Shown here: positions 7,743 through 16,551 of the stretch, in pieces
How the letters are laid out: each line of letters starts with the position of its first letter
Numbering within the stretch: the first letter of the stretch is position 1
DNA from: Streptococcus pneumoniae
GTDB taxonomy: Bacteria; Bacillota; Bacilli; Lactobacillales; Streptococcaceae
Assembly: GCF_001113365.1 (NCBI RefSeq)
Contig: NZ_CKYA01000005.1
Span: 96,781-160,780 of the forward strand
Length of the DNA stretch: 64,000 bases
Direction: 5' to 3'
Notes under the pieces: model-generated
Told to the model about the DNA's origin: nothing
What the model saw: the letters and a program-made list of their open reading frames with translations, nothing else
Database searches by the model: none
Made by a program: the position numbers and the translations under genes

Positions 7743-8669
7743 ATGTCTATTTATAACAACATTACTGAACTAGTCGGTCAAACACCGATTGTTAAACTTA
7801 ACAACATAGTGCCAGAAGGTGCTGCAGATGTCTATGTAAAACTTGAAGCATTTAACCCTGGTTCTTCTGTAAAAGACCGTATTGCTCTTAGCATGATTGA
7901 AAAAGCTGAACAAGACGGTATTCTAAAACCTGGTTCTACTATTGTTGAAGCAACAAGTGGAAACACTGGTATTGGACTTTCATGGGTAGGGGCTGCTAAA
8001 GGGTATAAAGTTGTTATCATTATGCCTGAAACTATGAGTGTAGAACGACGTAAAATTATCCAAGCCTATGGTGCTGAACTCATCCTTACGCCTGGTAGCG
8101 AAGGAATGAAAGGTGCTATTGCTAAGGCTCAAGAAATCGCTGCTGAACGTGATGGTTTCCTTCCTCTTCAATTTGACAACCCAGCAAATCCAGAAGTACA
8201 CGAAAGAACAACAGGAGCTGAAATACTAGCTGCTTTCGGTAAAGATGGACTAGATGCCTTTGTTGCTGGAGTGGGTACCGGTGGAACGATTTCTGGTGTT
8301 TCTCATGCACTCAAATCAGCAAATTCAAACATTCAAGTTTATGCAGTGGAAGCTGATGAATCTGCTATTCTATCTGGTGAAAAACCTGGTCCTCACAAAA
8401 TTCAAGGTATCTCAGCTGGATTTATTCCTGATACACTTGATACTAAAGCCTATGATGGTATCGTTCGTGTAACATCAGATGATGCTCTTGCACTCGGACG
8501 TGAAATTGGTGGAAAAGAAGGCTTCCTTGTAGGGATTTCCTCAGCTGCAGCTATCTACGGAGCCATCGAGGTTGCCAAAAAATTAGGTACAGGTAAAAAA
8601 GTCCTTGCTCTAGCACCAGATAACGGTGAACGTTATCTCTCTACAGCACTCTATGAATTTGAAGTTTAG
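7743..8669 (+). CDS. cysK: Cysteine synthase A (O-acetylserine sulfhydrylase)
   Basis: PLP enzyme of 308 residues that makes L-cysteine from O-acetyl-L-serine and sulfide in the cytoplasm. The PLP-binding lysine is in SSVKDR (K44), the substrate loop TSGNTG is at 71-76, and the phosphate-binding glycine loop GVGTGGTISG is near 175-185. Full length for the CysK family. It is monocistronic, with its own promoter and flanking terminators. The TSGNTG loop and length favour CysK over cystathionine beta-synthase-like paralogues. Confidence 0.96.
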   Translation: MSIYNNITELVGQTPIVKLNNIVPEGAADVYVKLEAFNPGSSVKDRIALSMIEKAEQDGILKPGSTIVEATSGNTGIGLSWVGAAKGYKVVIIMPETMSVERRKIIQAYGAELILTPGSEGMKGAIAKAQEIAAERDGFLPLQFDNPANPEVHERTTGAEILAAFGKDGLDAFVAGVGTGGTISGVSHALKSANSNIQVYAVEADESAILSGEKPGPHKIQGISAGFIPDTLDTKAYDGIVRVTSDDALALGREIGGKEGFLVGISSAAAIYGAIEVAKKLGTGKKVLALAPDNGERYLSTALYEFEV

Positions 8670-8757
8670 TCTCCTAAATACAATTGGCCCTTATTATAGG
8701 GCTTTTTATTTTTACCTTGAAAATAGGAAAATCTCCCTATAAAGATCGACTGCATAG

Positions 8758-8784
8758 AAAAAAGGAAGCAAATTTACTTCCTTT
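8758..8784 (-). terminator. Terminator after tsf
   Basis: On the minus strand GGAAG and CTTCC arms (8777-8781 and 8764-8768) are followed by T6, directly past the tsf stop codon. Confidence 0.8.
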
Positions 8785-8790
8785 CTATAA

Positions 8791-9831
8791 TTAGTTATTC
8801 AAGGCTGCTGCCATTGTAGCTGCAACTTCAGCTTCGAAATCGTTTGCAGCTTTCTCGATACCTTCACCAACTTCAAAGCGAGCGAACTCAACTACTGAAG
8901 CGTTAACTGATTCAAGATATGCTTCAACTGTCTTGCTATCATCCATGATGTAAACTTGTGCAAGAAGTGTGTAAGCTTGGTCAACTTTAGTGTTGTCAAG
9001 CATGAAGCGATCCATTTTACCTGGGATAATTTTGTCCCAGATTTTTTCTGGTTTGCCTTCTGCAGCCAACTCAGCTTTGATGTCAGCTTCAGCTTGAGCA
9101 ATAACATCATCAGTCAATTGAGCTTTTGATCCATATTTCAAGTGTGGGAGAGCTGGTTTGTTAACCATTGCACGGCTTTCGTTATCTTGGTCGATAACGT
9201 GGTTCAATTGTGCCAACTCATCTTTAACAAATTGCTCATCCAATTCTTTGTATGAAAGAACTGTTGGTTTCATAGCAGCAATGTGCATTGAAATTTGTTT
9301 AGCAAGTGCTTCGTCTCCACCTTCGATTACAGAGATAACACCGATACGTCCACCGTTGTGTTGGTATGCACCGAAGTGTTGTGCATCTGTTTTTTCAATC
9401 AAAGCAAAGCGACGGAATGAGATTTTTTCTCCGATAGTCGCTGTTGCAGATACGTATGCAGCTTCAAGAGTTTCACCTGAAGGCATAGTCAAAGCAAGTG
9501 CTTCCTCATTATTAGCTGGTTTTCCTTCAACGATTGCTTTAGCTGTTGCGTTTACCAACTCAACAAATTGAGCGTTTTTCGCAACGAAGTCAGTTTCAGC
9601 ATTTACTTCAACAACTGCTGCAATGTTACCGTCAACATAAACACCAGTCAAACCTTCTGCAGCAACACGGTCAGCTTTCTTAGCTGCTTTTGCCATACCT
9701 TTTTCGCGAAGCAATTCAATCGCTTTTTCGATATCGCCTTCCACTTCAACCAATGCTTTTTTAGCGTCCATAACACCAGCACCAGATTTTTCACGCAACT
9801 CTTTAACAAGTTTAGCTGTAATTTCTGCCAT
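8791..9831 (-). CDS. tsf: Elongation factor Ts
   Basis: Guanine-nucleotide exchange factor of 346 residues that regenerates EF-Tu-GTP. The N-terminal UBA-like domain carries LREKSGAGVMDAKKAL, followed by the EF-Tu-contacting TDFVAKN motif near residue 80 and the two core subdomains. The protein is longer than E. coli Ts, as expected for streptococci. It forms the usual rpsB-tsf pair, separated by 78 bp that contain a GC-rich hairpin which may make tsf expression lower than rpsB. Confidence 0.97.
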   Translation of the reverse strand: MAEITAKLVKELREKSGAGVMDAKKALVEVEGDIEKAIELLREKGMAKAAKKADRVAAEGLTGVYVDGNIAAVVEVNAETDFVAKNAQFVELVNATAKAIVEGKPANNEEALALTMPSGETLEAAYVSATATIGEKISFRRFALIEKTDAQHFGAYQHNGGRIGVISVIEGGDEALAKQISMHIAAMKPTVLSYKELDEQFVKDELAQLNHVIDQDNESRAMVNKPALPHLKYGSKAQLTDDVIAQAEADIKAELAAEGKPEKIWDKIIPGKMDRFMLDNTKVDQAYTLLAQVYIMDDSKTVEAYLESVNASVVEFARFEVGEGIEKAANDFEAEVAATMAAALNN

Positions 9832-9852
9832 TTTGATTCTCCTATATTTTTT

Positions 9853-9890
9853 AAAAATAGGAGAGCCGGGCTAAGCCCCGCCCTCCTAGG
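9853..9890 (-). terminator. Attenuator-like hairpin between rpsB and tsf
   Basis: The minus strand contains a GC-rich inverted repeat built around GGGGCTTAGCCC with flanking GGAG/CTCC arms, followed by TATTTTT, then the tsf ribosome binding site. It sits inside a two-gene operon, so partial termination is more likely than a complete stop. Confidence 0.65.
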
Positions 9891-9910
9891 TAATTACTAT
9901 TTATTATGAA

Positions 9911-10690
9911 TTAAGCGTTGTCGCCTTCTACAACTTCAACGATTTCTTCAATTGAATCTGCTTGAGTTTCTGAAGCTGCAAATTCTGCTTCAACTGCTAC
10001 TGCATCCTCACCTTGACGTCCTTCGATGATAGCGTCAGCCAATTTAGCTGTGATCAATTTAACAGCTCGGATAGCGTCATCGTTAGCTGGGATGATTACA
10101 TCGATATCATCTGGATCAGTATTTGTGTCAACCATCGCTACAACTGGGATTCCCAATTTTTTAGCTTCTTTAACAGCGATTTGCTCTTTATGTGGGTCAA
10201 CTACGTACATCACATCTGGGATACGAGGCATATCTTCGATACCACCCAAGAATTTTTCAAGACGTGCACGTTGTTTGTTAAGAAGTGCAACTTCTTTCTT
10301 AGGAAGAACTTCGAAAGTTCCATCTTCTTCCATACGTTTGATTTCTTTCAAACGAGCGATACGCTTTTGGATTGTTCCCCAGTTTGTAAGAGTTCCACCC
10401 AACCAACGGTGGTTGATGAAGTATTGACCTGAACGTACTGCTTCTTCAGCAACTGCATCAGCTGCTTGTTTCTTAGTACCAACGAACAATACAACTGCAT
10501 CGTTAGCTGCCGCATCACGCATGAAGTCGTATGCTTGGTCAGCGTATTTTACAGTTTGTTGCAAGTCGATAACGTGGATTCCGTTACGCTCAGTAAAGAT
10601 GTACTTAGCCATCTTAGGGTTCCAGCGACGAGTTTGGTGACCAAAGTGTACACCAGCCTCAAGAAGTTGTTTCATTGAAATTACTGCCAT
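9911..10690 (-). CDS. rpsB: 30S ribosomal protein S2
   Basis: Ribosomal protein of 259 residues beginning [19 protein letters not shown]. It carries the S2 signatures [15 protein letters not shown] and [14 protein letters not shown], and an acidic C-terminal tail. The start at 10690 is set by AAGGAG 6-9 nt upstream; the frame stays open a further 28 codons upstream, but that extension (with [10 protein letters not shown]) is not S2-like and lacks a ribosome binding site. First gene of rpsB-tsf. Confidence 0.97.
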
Positions 10691-10881
10691 GAGTATTTCT
10701 CCTTTTTGTTTTTTTCCTCTTCTTGACTTCAACTCGCAAAACGACCCAAGGGCAACTGCTTCACAATTCATCAAGAATGAGTATTATCGTTCACACGACA
10801 ATTCTCATTTTACCATACTTTTCCAATATTTTCAAGCTATTTTGATATAATTTTTAATAGTTATTGTCTCTGGTAAAACCT

Positions 10882-10913
10882 GAAAAAGAGGGCTCTATTC
10901 GAGTCCCTCTCTC
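10882..10913 (-). terminator. Terminator after pcsB
   Basis: GC-rich stem with arms near 10887-10893 and 10903-10910, followed on the minus strand by T5, immediately past the pcsB stop codon. Confidence 0.85.
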
Positions 10914-10916
10914 TAA

Positions 10917-12095
10917 TTAGTCTGCATAAATATATGTCACAAAACCTTCAGAAGTCGTTGTTGGATTAAACCATCCACGGTGGTTTCCAAGTGTGCGATT
11001 ACCTGCATAGTTTGATTCTGATACTTGGATACGTGTTGTTGATTCAACAGCTGTAACAACCGCTACGTGTCCATATCCACCATCGTTCCAACATGCAATT
11101 GCTCCAACTTGAGGTGTCGATCCTGTACGGAATCCTGCTGCAGCTGCACTTGTAGCCCACTGTGCTCCATTACCCCAGTAGTCTCCAGCCCAAGGTGCTA
11201 ATGTTTTAACTCCCCAGGTACATTCACCAATTGGATAAGTTGAGGCATCCGTGTTATATGTTGGACGTACTTTAGCCTGAACAGGTGCTACTGCAGATTC
11301 AGATACTGCTTGTACCTGTGCTGTTAGGTTGGTATTACCTGAAGCAAGTACTGATTGTTGTTGGCTAGCTTGTTTTTCTTTATAAGCCGCTTCTGCTGCT
11401 GCTGCTGCACGAGCCTCTGCCTCAGCTGCTGCTTTTTGCTCTAATAGACTTGCTTTTTCCCCTTCAGCTGTCGCTTTCTCAGCAGCAAGACTCAATTCAG
11501 CAGCCTTTAGTTCTGCCTGTTTCGTAGTCAATGCTTGAGCATCATCAGCTAATTTTTGTTGATTAGCAATTACAGTATTGATAGCATCATTATTTGCTAC
11601 TTGTTTTTCAGAAATAGCTTTTTTATCTGCCTTTTGTTGTTCTAACATTTTGTTGTTTGCAGATACGATTTCACTCATTGCAGCAACACGTGAAATAGCT
11701 TCTGTAATTGATTTTGAGTTTACGATTGTATTTATGTAGCTAGTTGCGGCTCCATTTGTTTGAGCACTACGAGCTTGTTTTTCCAAAGATTGGTTACGAG
11801 AAACAATGTTTTTAGAAAGTTCTGTAATCTCACCCTCGAGTTTCTTAGATTCTGCTTGTAATCTATCATTTTCAGCTTGCAAGTTAGATTGCTCAGCTTG
11901 AATAGCTGATACTTGCTCCTGAATTTGGTCAACTTGTTTTTGGGCTTCTTGTTGTTGTGCTGTTAAGTTACTAATTTTATTATCTTGAGCAGCAATTTTG
12001 TCATCAGTCGTTTCTGCATGCGCAGTTGTTAAAACAGCTACTTGAGAAACCATTACTGTACTTAATAAAAGCGAGGCTAAGATTTTTTTCTTCAT
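10917..12095 (-). CDS. pcsB: PcsB, peptidoglycan hydrolase for cell separation
   Basis: Secreted CHAP-family hydrolase of 392 residues that works with FtsEX at the septum to split daughter cells. Signal peptide about 1-27 (AHA-ET cleavage), a long coiled coil (about 30-245), an Ala-rich linker, then the CHAP domain (about 280-392). Catalytic Cys292 (GECTWG) and His343 (GHVAVV) match the positions reported for pneumococcal PcsB. It follows mreCD on the same strand but has its own promoter and a WalR-like box (12158-12174), consistent with WalRK control. The coiled coil is expected to lock the enzyme inactive until FtsX engages it. Confidence 0.97.
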   Translation of the reverse strand: MKKKILASLLLSTVMVSQVAVLTTAHAETTDDKIAAQDNKISNLTAQQQEAQKQVDQIQEQVSAIQAEQSNLQAENDRLQAESKKLEGEITELSKNIVSRNQSLEKQARSAQTNGAATSYINTIVNSKSITEAISRVAAMSEIVSANNKMLEQQKADKKAISEKQVANNDAINTVIANQQKLADDAQALTTKQAELKAAELSLAAEKATAEGEKASLLEQKAAAEAEARAAAAAEAAYKEKQASQQQSVLASGNTNLTAQVQAVSESAVAPVQAKVRPTYNTDASTYPIGECTWGVKTLAPWAGDYWGNGAQWATSAAAAGFRTGSTPQVGAIACWNDGGYGHVAVVTAVESTTRIQVSESNYAGNRTLGNHRGWFNPTTTSEGFVTYIYAD

Positions 12096-12130
12096 GGTTA
12101 ATAAATACTCCTTCTGTTTAAGACAATACT

Positions 12131-12174
12131 AGTATACCAAAAAAAACTCCAATAAATATTACGCCTTTGTTACA
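12131..12174 (-). promoter_or_regulatory. pcsB promoter with WalR/VicR-type box
   Basis: The minus strand reads TGTAAC-AAAGG-CGTAAT (12158-12174), one mismatch from the WalR tandem TGTNAN-N5-TGTNAN. A TATACT -10 lies at 12131-12136. The arrangement matches known WalRK activation of pcsB in streptococci. Confidence 0.75.
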
Positions 12175-12188
12175 TTTATATGTCGTTC

Positions 12189-12683
12189 TTATAGATAATA
12201 TTTTTCAAAAATAAATTGAAAAACAGTAATCCATAAAAAATTTAAAATCATCGTCGGTACCAAGCTATAAACTATAAAAATCGACATGTTATCCACTGTC
12301 AGCCCTACCATAAAAGCCAAAAGATAACTACCCATTTCAAACAGGAAGGTCAGGACAATCATAGAGAGCATTCGTGTCCAACGATTCAACAAAATAACAC
12401 TATTCAATTTATGAAGAAAGGCTCCCAATAAGATAAATAAGAGAGTTGCAATCCCTATTAGATGGAAAAAGTAAACATCGTAAACCAAGCCTATCACAAA
12501 ACAATAGACTAGGTAGAGATATTCTGATACTTCTATTGTCTCAAATAAGAGAAATAGAAAAAGAAAATGACTAGCTAAATGTACATGGGGGAAAACTGAG
12601 CCCAGAAGCTGGCTAATATGGGCGTCAATTAGAACAAAGAAAGGGAGCAATAAAAACACTCCAACCCGCTTCAACTGTCTCAT
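12189..12683 (-). CDS. mreD: Rod-shape/elongation protein MreD
   Basis: Integral membrane protein of 164 residues with about five hydrophobic segments, low in recognisable motifs. It acts with MreC in peripheral (side-wall) peptidoglycan synthesis in ovococci. Identification rests on size, hydrophobicity and its position overlapping the mreC stop by 1 bp. The neighbourhood (rodZ, mreC, pcsB) supports an elongasome role. Confidence 0.9.
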   Translation of the reverse strand: MRQLKRVGVFLLLPFFVLIDAHISQLLGSVFPHVHLASHFLFLFLLFETIEVSEYLYLVYCFVIGLVYDVYFFHLIGIATLLFILLGAFLHKLNSVILLNRWTRMLSMIVLTFLFEMGSYLLAFMVGLTVDNMSIFIVYSLVPTMILNFLWITVFQFIFEKYYL

Positions 12684-13501
12684 TATGAATTCCCCACTAA
12701 TTCTATCACATCTACATTATGAGTATCTGCACTCAATTTAACAGTTACTTCTCGTGTCAAATAGTCTGTACTATGCGTTGTGGCAACCACTTCACCTACA
12801 GGAATATCCGCAACGTTAAAGTTTCCTAATCCACCCGTTGTCACCTTATCGCCTGCACTAATATCACTATTGCTATTTAATTGGCTAATTTTAAGAACTT
12901 CATTTTCCTTGTCGTAGCCAACAATAATGCCATAAATTGTAGTAGTGCCGTGTTGAATTTTAACAGAAATCTTATCAGCATTTTCCGTATTTGTCAGAAG
13001 GTTGACCATAGTAGAGTTGTCCTCCACTTTTGAAACACTCCCAATCAAGCCACCATTTGCAATAGCTAACATGTTCTCAGAAGCACCTTTTGATCTACCT
13101 GCATCTAAGGTCAACTCCTGCTTCCAAGATACCGGAGAACGCATAATAACATCTGCTGCCAAAGTCTTTGTAGCTTGCAACTTGGACTTCATATCAAGCA
13201 ATTGGCGCAATTGTTCATTTTCTGTCTTTAAACTTTCCACCTCATTTGCTTTGACTTCTAACTGGTAAATCTGTTTCTTCAAACTTTCATTTTCATTATA
13301 TGTTCGTGTCAAATGAGCCAGATCTGATTTGACAGAATCAAACCACTGAAAAGGTTTTTGAACAACTCTATCAACCAATGAGATTCCATCTCCTAATTTT
13401 GTCACAATTGTACTTGAATAAGTCGTCGCCAAGAGAGCTGATACAAGCAGAACAGTGACAAAAACAATAATGACATATTTTGATTTTTTAAAACGGTTCA
13501 T
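12683..13501 (-). CDS. mreC: Cell-shape protein MreC
   Basis: Bitopic membrane protein of 272 residues: one N-terminal transmembrane helix (about 9-28), an extracellular coiled coil (about 65-105, LKKQIYQLEVKANEVESLK), then the MreC beta-barrel domain (about 115-270). It organises the peripheral peptidoglycan synthesis machinery with MreD, RodA and PBPs. It is co-transcribed with mreD. Streptococci lack MreB, so it works without the actin-like scaffold. Confidence 0.95.
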   Translation of the reverse strand: MNRFKKSKYVIIVFVTVLLVSALLATTYSSTIVTKLGDGISLVDRVVQKPFQWFDSVKSDLAHLTRTYNENESLKKQIYQLEVKANEVESLKTENEQLRQLLDMKSKLQATKTLAADVIMRSPVSWKQELTLDAGRSKGASENMLAIANGGLIGSVSKVEDNSTMVNLLTNTENADKISVKIQHGTTTIYGIIVGYDKENEVLKISQLNSNSDISAGDKVTTGGLGNFNVADIPVGEVVATTHSTDYLTREVTVKLSADTHNVDVIELVGNS

Positions 13502-13560
13502 ATCCCTACCTTTATATCAAAAACTGTTACAGTAACTTTTAATCAATTCTTTAAATGCTA

Positions 13561-14355
13561 CTAAGATTTTAAGAAAAATAAGCAACAACCAAGTACGAGA
13601 ACAACAAGAATGGTCAGCGTATCCTTTCGAGTCCATTTCAATTGTCTGTATTGACTTCTGCCTTTTCCACCCTGATAACCACGCGCTTCCATGGCGATAG
13701 CCAAGGAATCCGCACGTTTTAAACTTGTCGCAAAAAGAGGAATCAAAATGGGAATCATCGCCTTTACTTTTTGAACAATGCTTCCTTCTCCAAAATCCAC
13801 TCCACGCGCTTTCTGTGCATTCATAATCCGCGTCGTATCATCCATCAAGGTTGGGACAAAACGTAGACTCATGGACAGCATCAAACCAATTTCATGAACT
13901 GGAACTTTCACACGCTTTAAAGGTGCTAATAAAGCTTCGACAGCTGATGCTAAACTTAAGGGCATAGTCGTTAAGGTTAACAAAGTTGAAAAGAAAATAA
14001 TCAATACAAAGCGACAAAAAATAATCCCAGCCTGTTGCAAAGCATAATCTGTGATTCTCACAAACGAAAATTCAAATAAAACATTCCCATTAGAAATGAA
14101 AAATAGTTGAAAAATAGTTGTGAAGGCAATCAAGAAAAACATAGACTTCAAGCCCTGAATAAAAAATGAAAGAGATACTCCTGACAAGGCAATAAAGATC
14201 CCTGTCGCTATAAAAAGAATTAAATTTGTCAAGGGGTTATTAGCCCAAAACACAATCAAAATCAGTAGCATCATAGCCAGTAATTTGCTACGTGGATCCA
14301 ATCGGTGAACAATCGAATCTCCTGGGATATAACGCCCCAAAATCATACTATCCAT
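13561..14355 (-). CDS. ecfT: ECF transporter transmembrane protein EcfT
   Basis: Scaffold membrane subunit (264 residues) of the energy-coupling factor module that powers several vitamin-specific S components. About five or six membrane segments are visible. Two Ala-Arg-Gly coupling motifs, KARGVDFG and EARGYQGG, contact the two ATPases. It overlaps ecfA2 by 8 bp, so A1-A2-T form one operon with pgsA upstream. No S component gene is nearby, consistent with a shared group II ECF module. Confidence 0.95.
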   Translation of the reverse strand: MDSMILGRYIPGDSIVHRLDPRSKLLAMMLLILIVFWANNPLTNLILFIATGIFIALSGVSLSFFIQGLKSMFFLIAFTTIFQLFFISNGNVLFEFSFVRITDYALQQAGIIFCRFVLIIFFSTLLTLTTMPLSLASAVEALLAPLKRVKVPVHEIGLMLSMSLRFVPTLMDDTTRIMNAQKARGVDFGEGSIVQKVKAMIPILIPLFATSLKRADSLAIAMEARGYQGGKGRSQYRQLKWTRKDTLTILVVLVLGCCLFFLKS

Positions 14356-15187
14356 TTAGCGACTCCTTGAACTCCTCTATCTTAATCGGTAATCGTTTAA
14401 ATGACACACCTCTATCAGCCAATCGTTTACAAAAGGCTGTAATTTTAGGTACTCCCAACTGCACTTCTTCCATAAAGACAACATCTTGAAAGACATCACT
14501 TGGTTTACCACCCTTAACTAAACGTCCCTTTTCCATCACATAGACTTGATTTGCATATTCAGCAACATCATCCATCAAATGCGTTACCAAGACAATGGTC
14601 ATCCCTGACTGGTGGAGTTTTTTGAACAAATTCATCAGCTCTTTTCTTCCCAGGGGATCTAGGCCTGCTGTGGGCTCATCTAAGACTAATATGGCTGGTT
14701 TCATTGCAAGTATACCTGCAATGGCGACACGTCTCATTTGTCCACCTGACAGCTCAAACGGACTACGATTAAAAAGTGATTCATCAATTCCAACCAGAGC
14801 CAGTTTTTCACGCGCAATCTTCTCTGCTTCTTCTTCAGAAACTCCAAAATTTTGCGGTCCAAAAGCAACGTCTTTCAAAACCGTTTCTTCAAAAATCTGA
14901 TTTTCAGCAAACTGAAATACCAAGCCAACCTGTTTTCTAATTTGACGAATATCTTTATTTTTAGAAGTCGAGGTGATTAAGGTATCAAAAACTCGCACAC
15001 TCCCTTGACTTGGAACTAATAAACCATTTAATAGTTGTAAAATAGTTGATTTCCCACTACCTGTATGTCCAATTAACGCCGTATAAGAACCATCTTCAAT
15101 CGTCAAAGAAACATTCGACAAAGCTGCTGAAGCTAAGGGAGTCCCTTCTTGATATATAAAATTCACATTTTCTAGAGCAATTCCCAT
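14348..15187 (-). CDS. ecfA2: ECF transporter ATPase EcfA2
   Basis: Cytoplasmic ABC ATPase of 279 residues, partner of EcfA1. Walker A GHTGSGKST at 40-48, Q loop VFQFAENQ, signature LSGGQ, Walker B AILVLDEP and the switch His in VLVTHLMDD are all present. It overlaps ecfA1 by 16 bp and ecfT by 8 bp, so translation is likely coupled. Confidence 0.95.
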   Translation of the reverse strand: MGIALENVNFIYQEGTPLASAALSNVSLTIEDGSYTALIGHTGSGKSTILQLLNGLLVPSQGSVRVFDTLITSTSKNKDIRQIRKQVGLVFQFAENQIFEETVLKDVAFGPQNFGVSEEEAEKIAREKLALVGIDESLFNRSPFELSGGQMRRVAIAGILAMKPAILVLDEPTAGLDPLGRKELMNLFKKLHQSGMTIVLVTHLMDDVAEYANQVYVMEKGRLVKGGKPSDVFQDVVFMEEVQLGVPKITAFCKRLADRGVSFKRLPIKIEEFKESLNG

Positions 15188-15999
15188 AGCTTATCCTCTA
15201 GCTCACTTTCTGTCAAATAATTTTCAGGTAAATCATAGCCATTCTGGCTCAAAGAATGTTTTAATTGATTGGCAAAAGGATCGTCTAATCCAATTTGATC
15301 CAAATCATTTCGAGAGAAAAGATCTCTTGGACTATTAGTTGATTCAATTTCCCCTTTTTTCATGACCAACACACGATCACTCATGGCAACTTCTTCCAAA
15401 TCATGGGTAATGGAAATGACCGTCATATCATAGTCTTTCCGAATTCCTTTTACTGTCTCAATCAGTTCTCTACGCCCCTCAGGATCCAACATACTCGTTG
15501 CTTCATCTAAGATTAAAATAGCTGGTCTTAGGGCTACAACACCTGCAATAGCCACACGTTGCTTTTGGCCACCTGATAGACGCGCTGGCTCTCTCTTTTT
15601 AAAGTCCAACATACCAACCAAATCCAGAGCTTCTTCCACTCTCTTTTTCATTTCTTGACGAGAAAGTCCCTGATTTTCCAAACCAAAGGCAACATCATCC
15701 TCAACAGTCGCTCCAACAAATTGATTGTCTGGATTTTGAAAAACCATACCGATTTGACGACGTATATTCCAAACATTTTCCTCAGTCAGCCTTTGACCAT
15801 CAATTATAATCTCGCCAGATTCTGCTTCCAGTAAGCCATCAATTAAGCGAACCGTCGTTGATTTACCACTACCATTATGCCCTACAATCGAAAGCCATTC
15901 CCCACGTTTCACGTGAAACGTAATATCCTTCACATCATAGTATTCCTGACTTTCCTTATAGCGAAAAGAAAGATTTTTTACATCAATTATTGATTTCAT
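15172..15999 (-). CDS. ecfA1: ECF transporter ATPase EcfA1
   Basis: ABC ATPase of 275 residues: Walker A GHNGSGKST at 40-48, Q loop VFQNPDNQ, signature LSGGQ, Walker B AILILDEA and SITHDLEE switch region. It hydrolyses ATP with EcfA2 to toggle the S component. Its start overlaps the pgsA stop by 4 bp. The coding sequence contains a perfect parS core (15906-15919), so synonymous choice here may be constrained by ParB binding. Confidence 0.95.
   Translation of the reverse strand: MKSIIDVKNLSFRYKESQEYYDVKDITFHVKRGEWLSIVGHNGSGKSTTVRLIDGLLEAESGEIIIDGQRLTEENVWNIRRQIGMVFQNPDNQFVGATVEDDVAFGLENQGLSRQEMKKRVEEALDLVGMLDFKKREPARLSGGQKQRVAIAGVVALRPAILILDEATSMLDPEGRRELIETVKGIRKDYDMTVISITHDLEEVAMSDRVLVMKKGEIESTNSPRDLFSRNDLDQIGLDDPFANQLKHSLSQNGYDLPENYLTESELEDKLWELL
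15905..15920. promoter_or_regulatory. parS site inside ecfA1
   Basis: CGTTTCACGTGAAACG is palindromic and contains all 14 core bases of the parS consensus TGTTTCACGTGAAACA; only the outer pair differs. It lies about 22 kb from dnaA. ParB (36716-37474) should load here and spread. Confidence 0.88.
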
Positions 16000-16541
16000 T
16001 TCGAACCAAATGTCCCTTTAAATACATAAGCACTACCCTTGAAATAATCATAGCCAGAGTAGATAGTGAAAAACAAGGCTACATAAAGTAGAACTTGACC
16101 AAGCAAAGTCCAGTGTAATAGCAGGAAAATAATTGCAAACATCTGACTGAAAGTTTTAATTTTTCCAGGCATTGCTGCTGCTAAAACTGTCCCACCAGTT
16201 TCAACCAATAAAAGCCTCAAACCTGTCACAGCCAACTCACGACAGATGATCACCGCAACAATCCAAGCCGGAGCCATACCTAACTCAATCAGCATAATAA
16301 AAGCCGACATAACTAGTAGCTTATCCGCCATAGGATCCGCAAATTTACCAAAATTACTGACTACATTCCATTTACGTGCTAAATATCCATCTAAATAGTC
16401 GGTAATACTGGCAATAGCAAAGATAATAGCTGCTACTATATGACTCTCTATCGAATTTCCTACTGTTAAAATAAAGATAAAAATAGGTATAAAAAGAATT
16501 CGACCTATTGTTAAGAGATTTGGAATTTGTTCTTTTTTCAT
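15996..16541 (-). CDS. pgsA: CDP-diacylglycerol-glycerol-3-phosphate 3-phosphatidyltransferase
   Basis: Integral membrane enzyme of 181 residues that makes phosphatidylglycerol phosphate, the committed step to phosphatidylglycerol and cardiolipin. The CDP-alcohol phosphotransferase motif D-G-x2-A-R-x8-G-x3-D-x3-D is visible at about 49-72 (YLDGYLARKW...GKFADPMAD). Hydrophobic segments fill the rest. It lies 10 bp after rodZ and overlaps ecfA1. Confidence 0.95.
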   Translation of the reverse strand: MKKEQIPNLLTIGRILFIPIFIFILTVGNSIESHIVAAIIFAIASITDYLDGYLARKWNVVSNFGKFADPMADKLLVMSAFIMLIELGMAPAWIVAVIICRELAVTGLRLLLVETGGTVLAAAMPGKIKTFSQMFAIIFLLLHWTLLGQVLLYVALFFTIYSGYDYFKGSAYVFKGTFGSK

Positions 16542-16551
16542 TCGTTTTTCC

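Noticed and set aside
8892..10678. Several ORFs opposite or out of frame within tsf and rpsB
   Set aside because: They are shadows of highly biased ribosomal-gene codons and lack binding sites and recognisable domains.
11680..11700. A fourth parS-like site in pcsB (around CACGTGAAA)
   Set aside because: Only one half matches; the left half lacks GTTT, so ParB binding is not expected.
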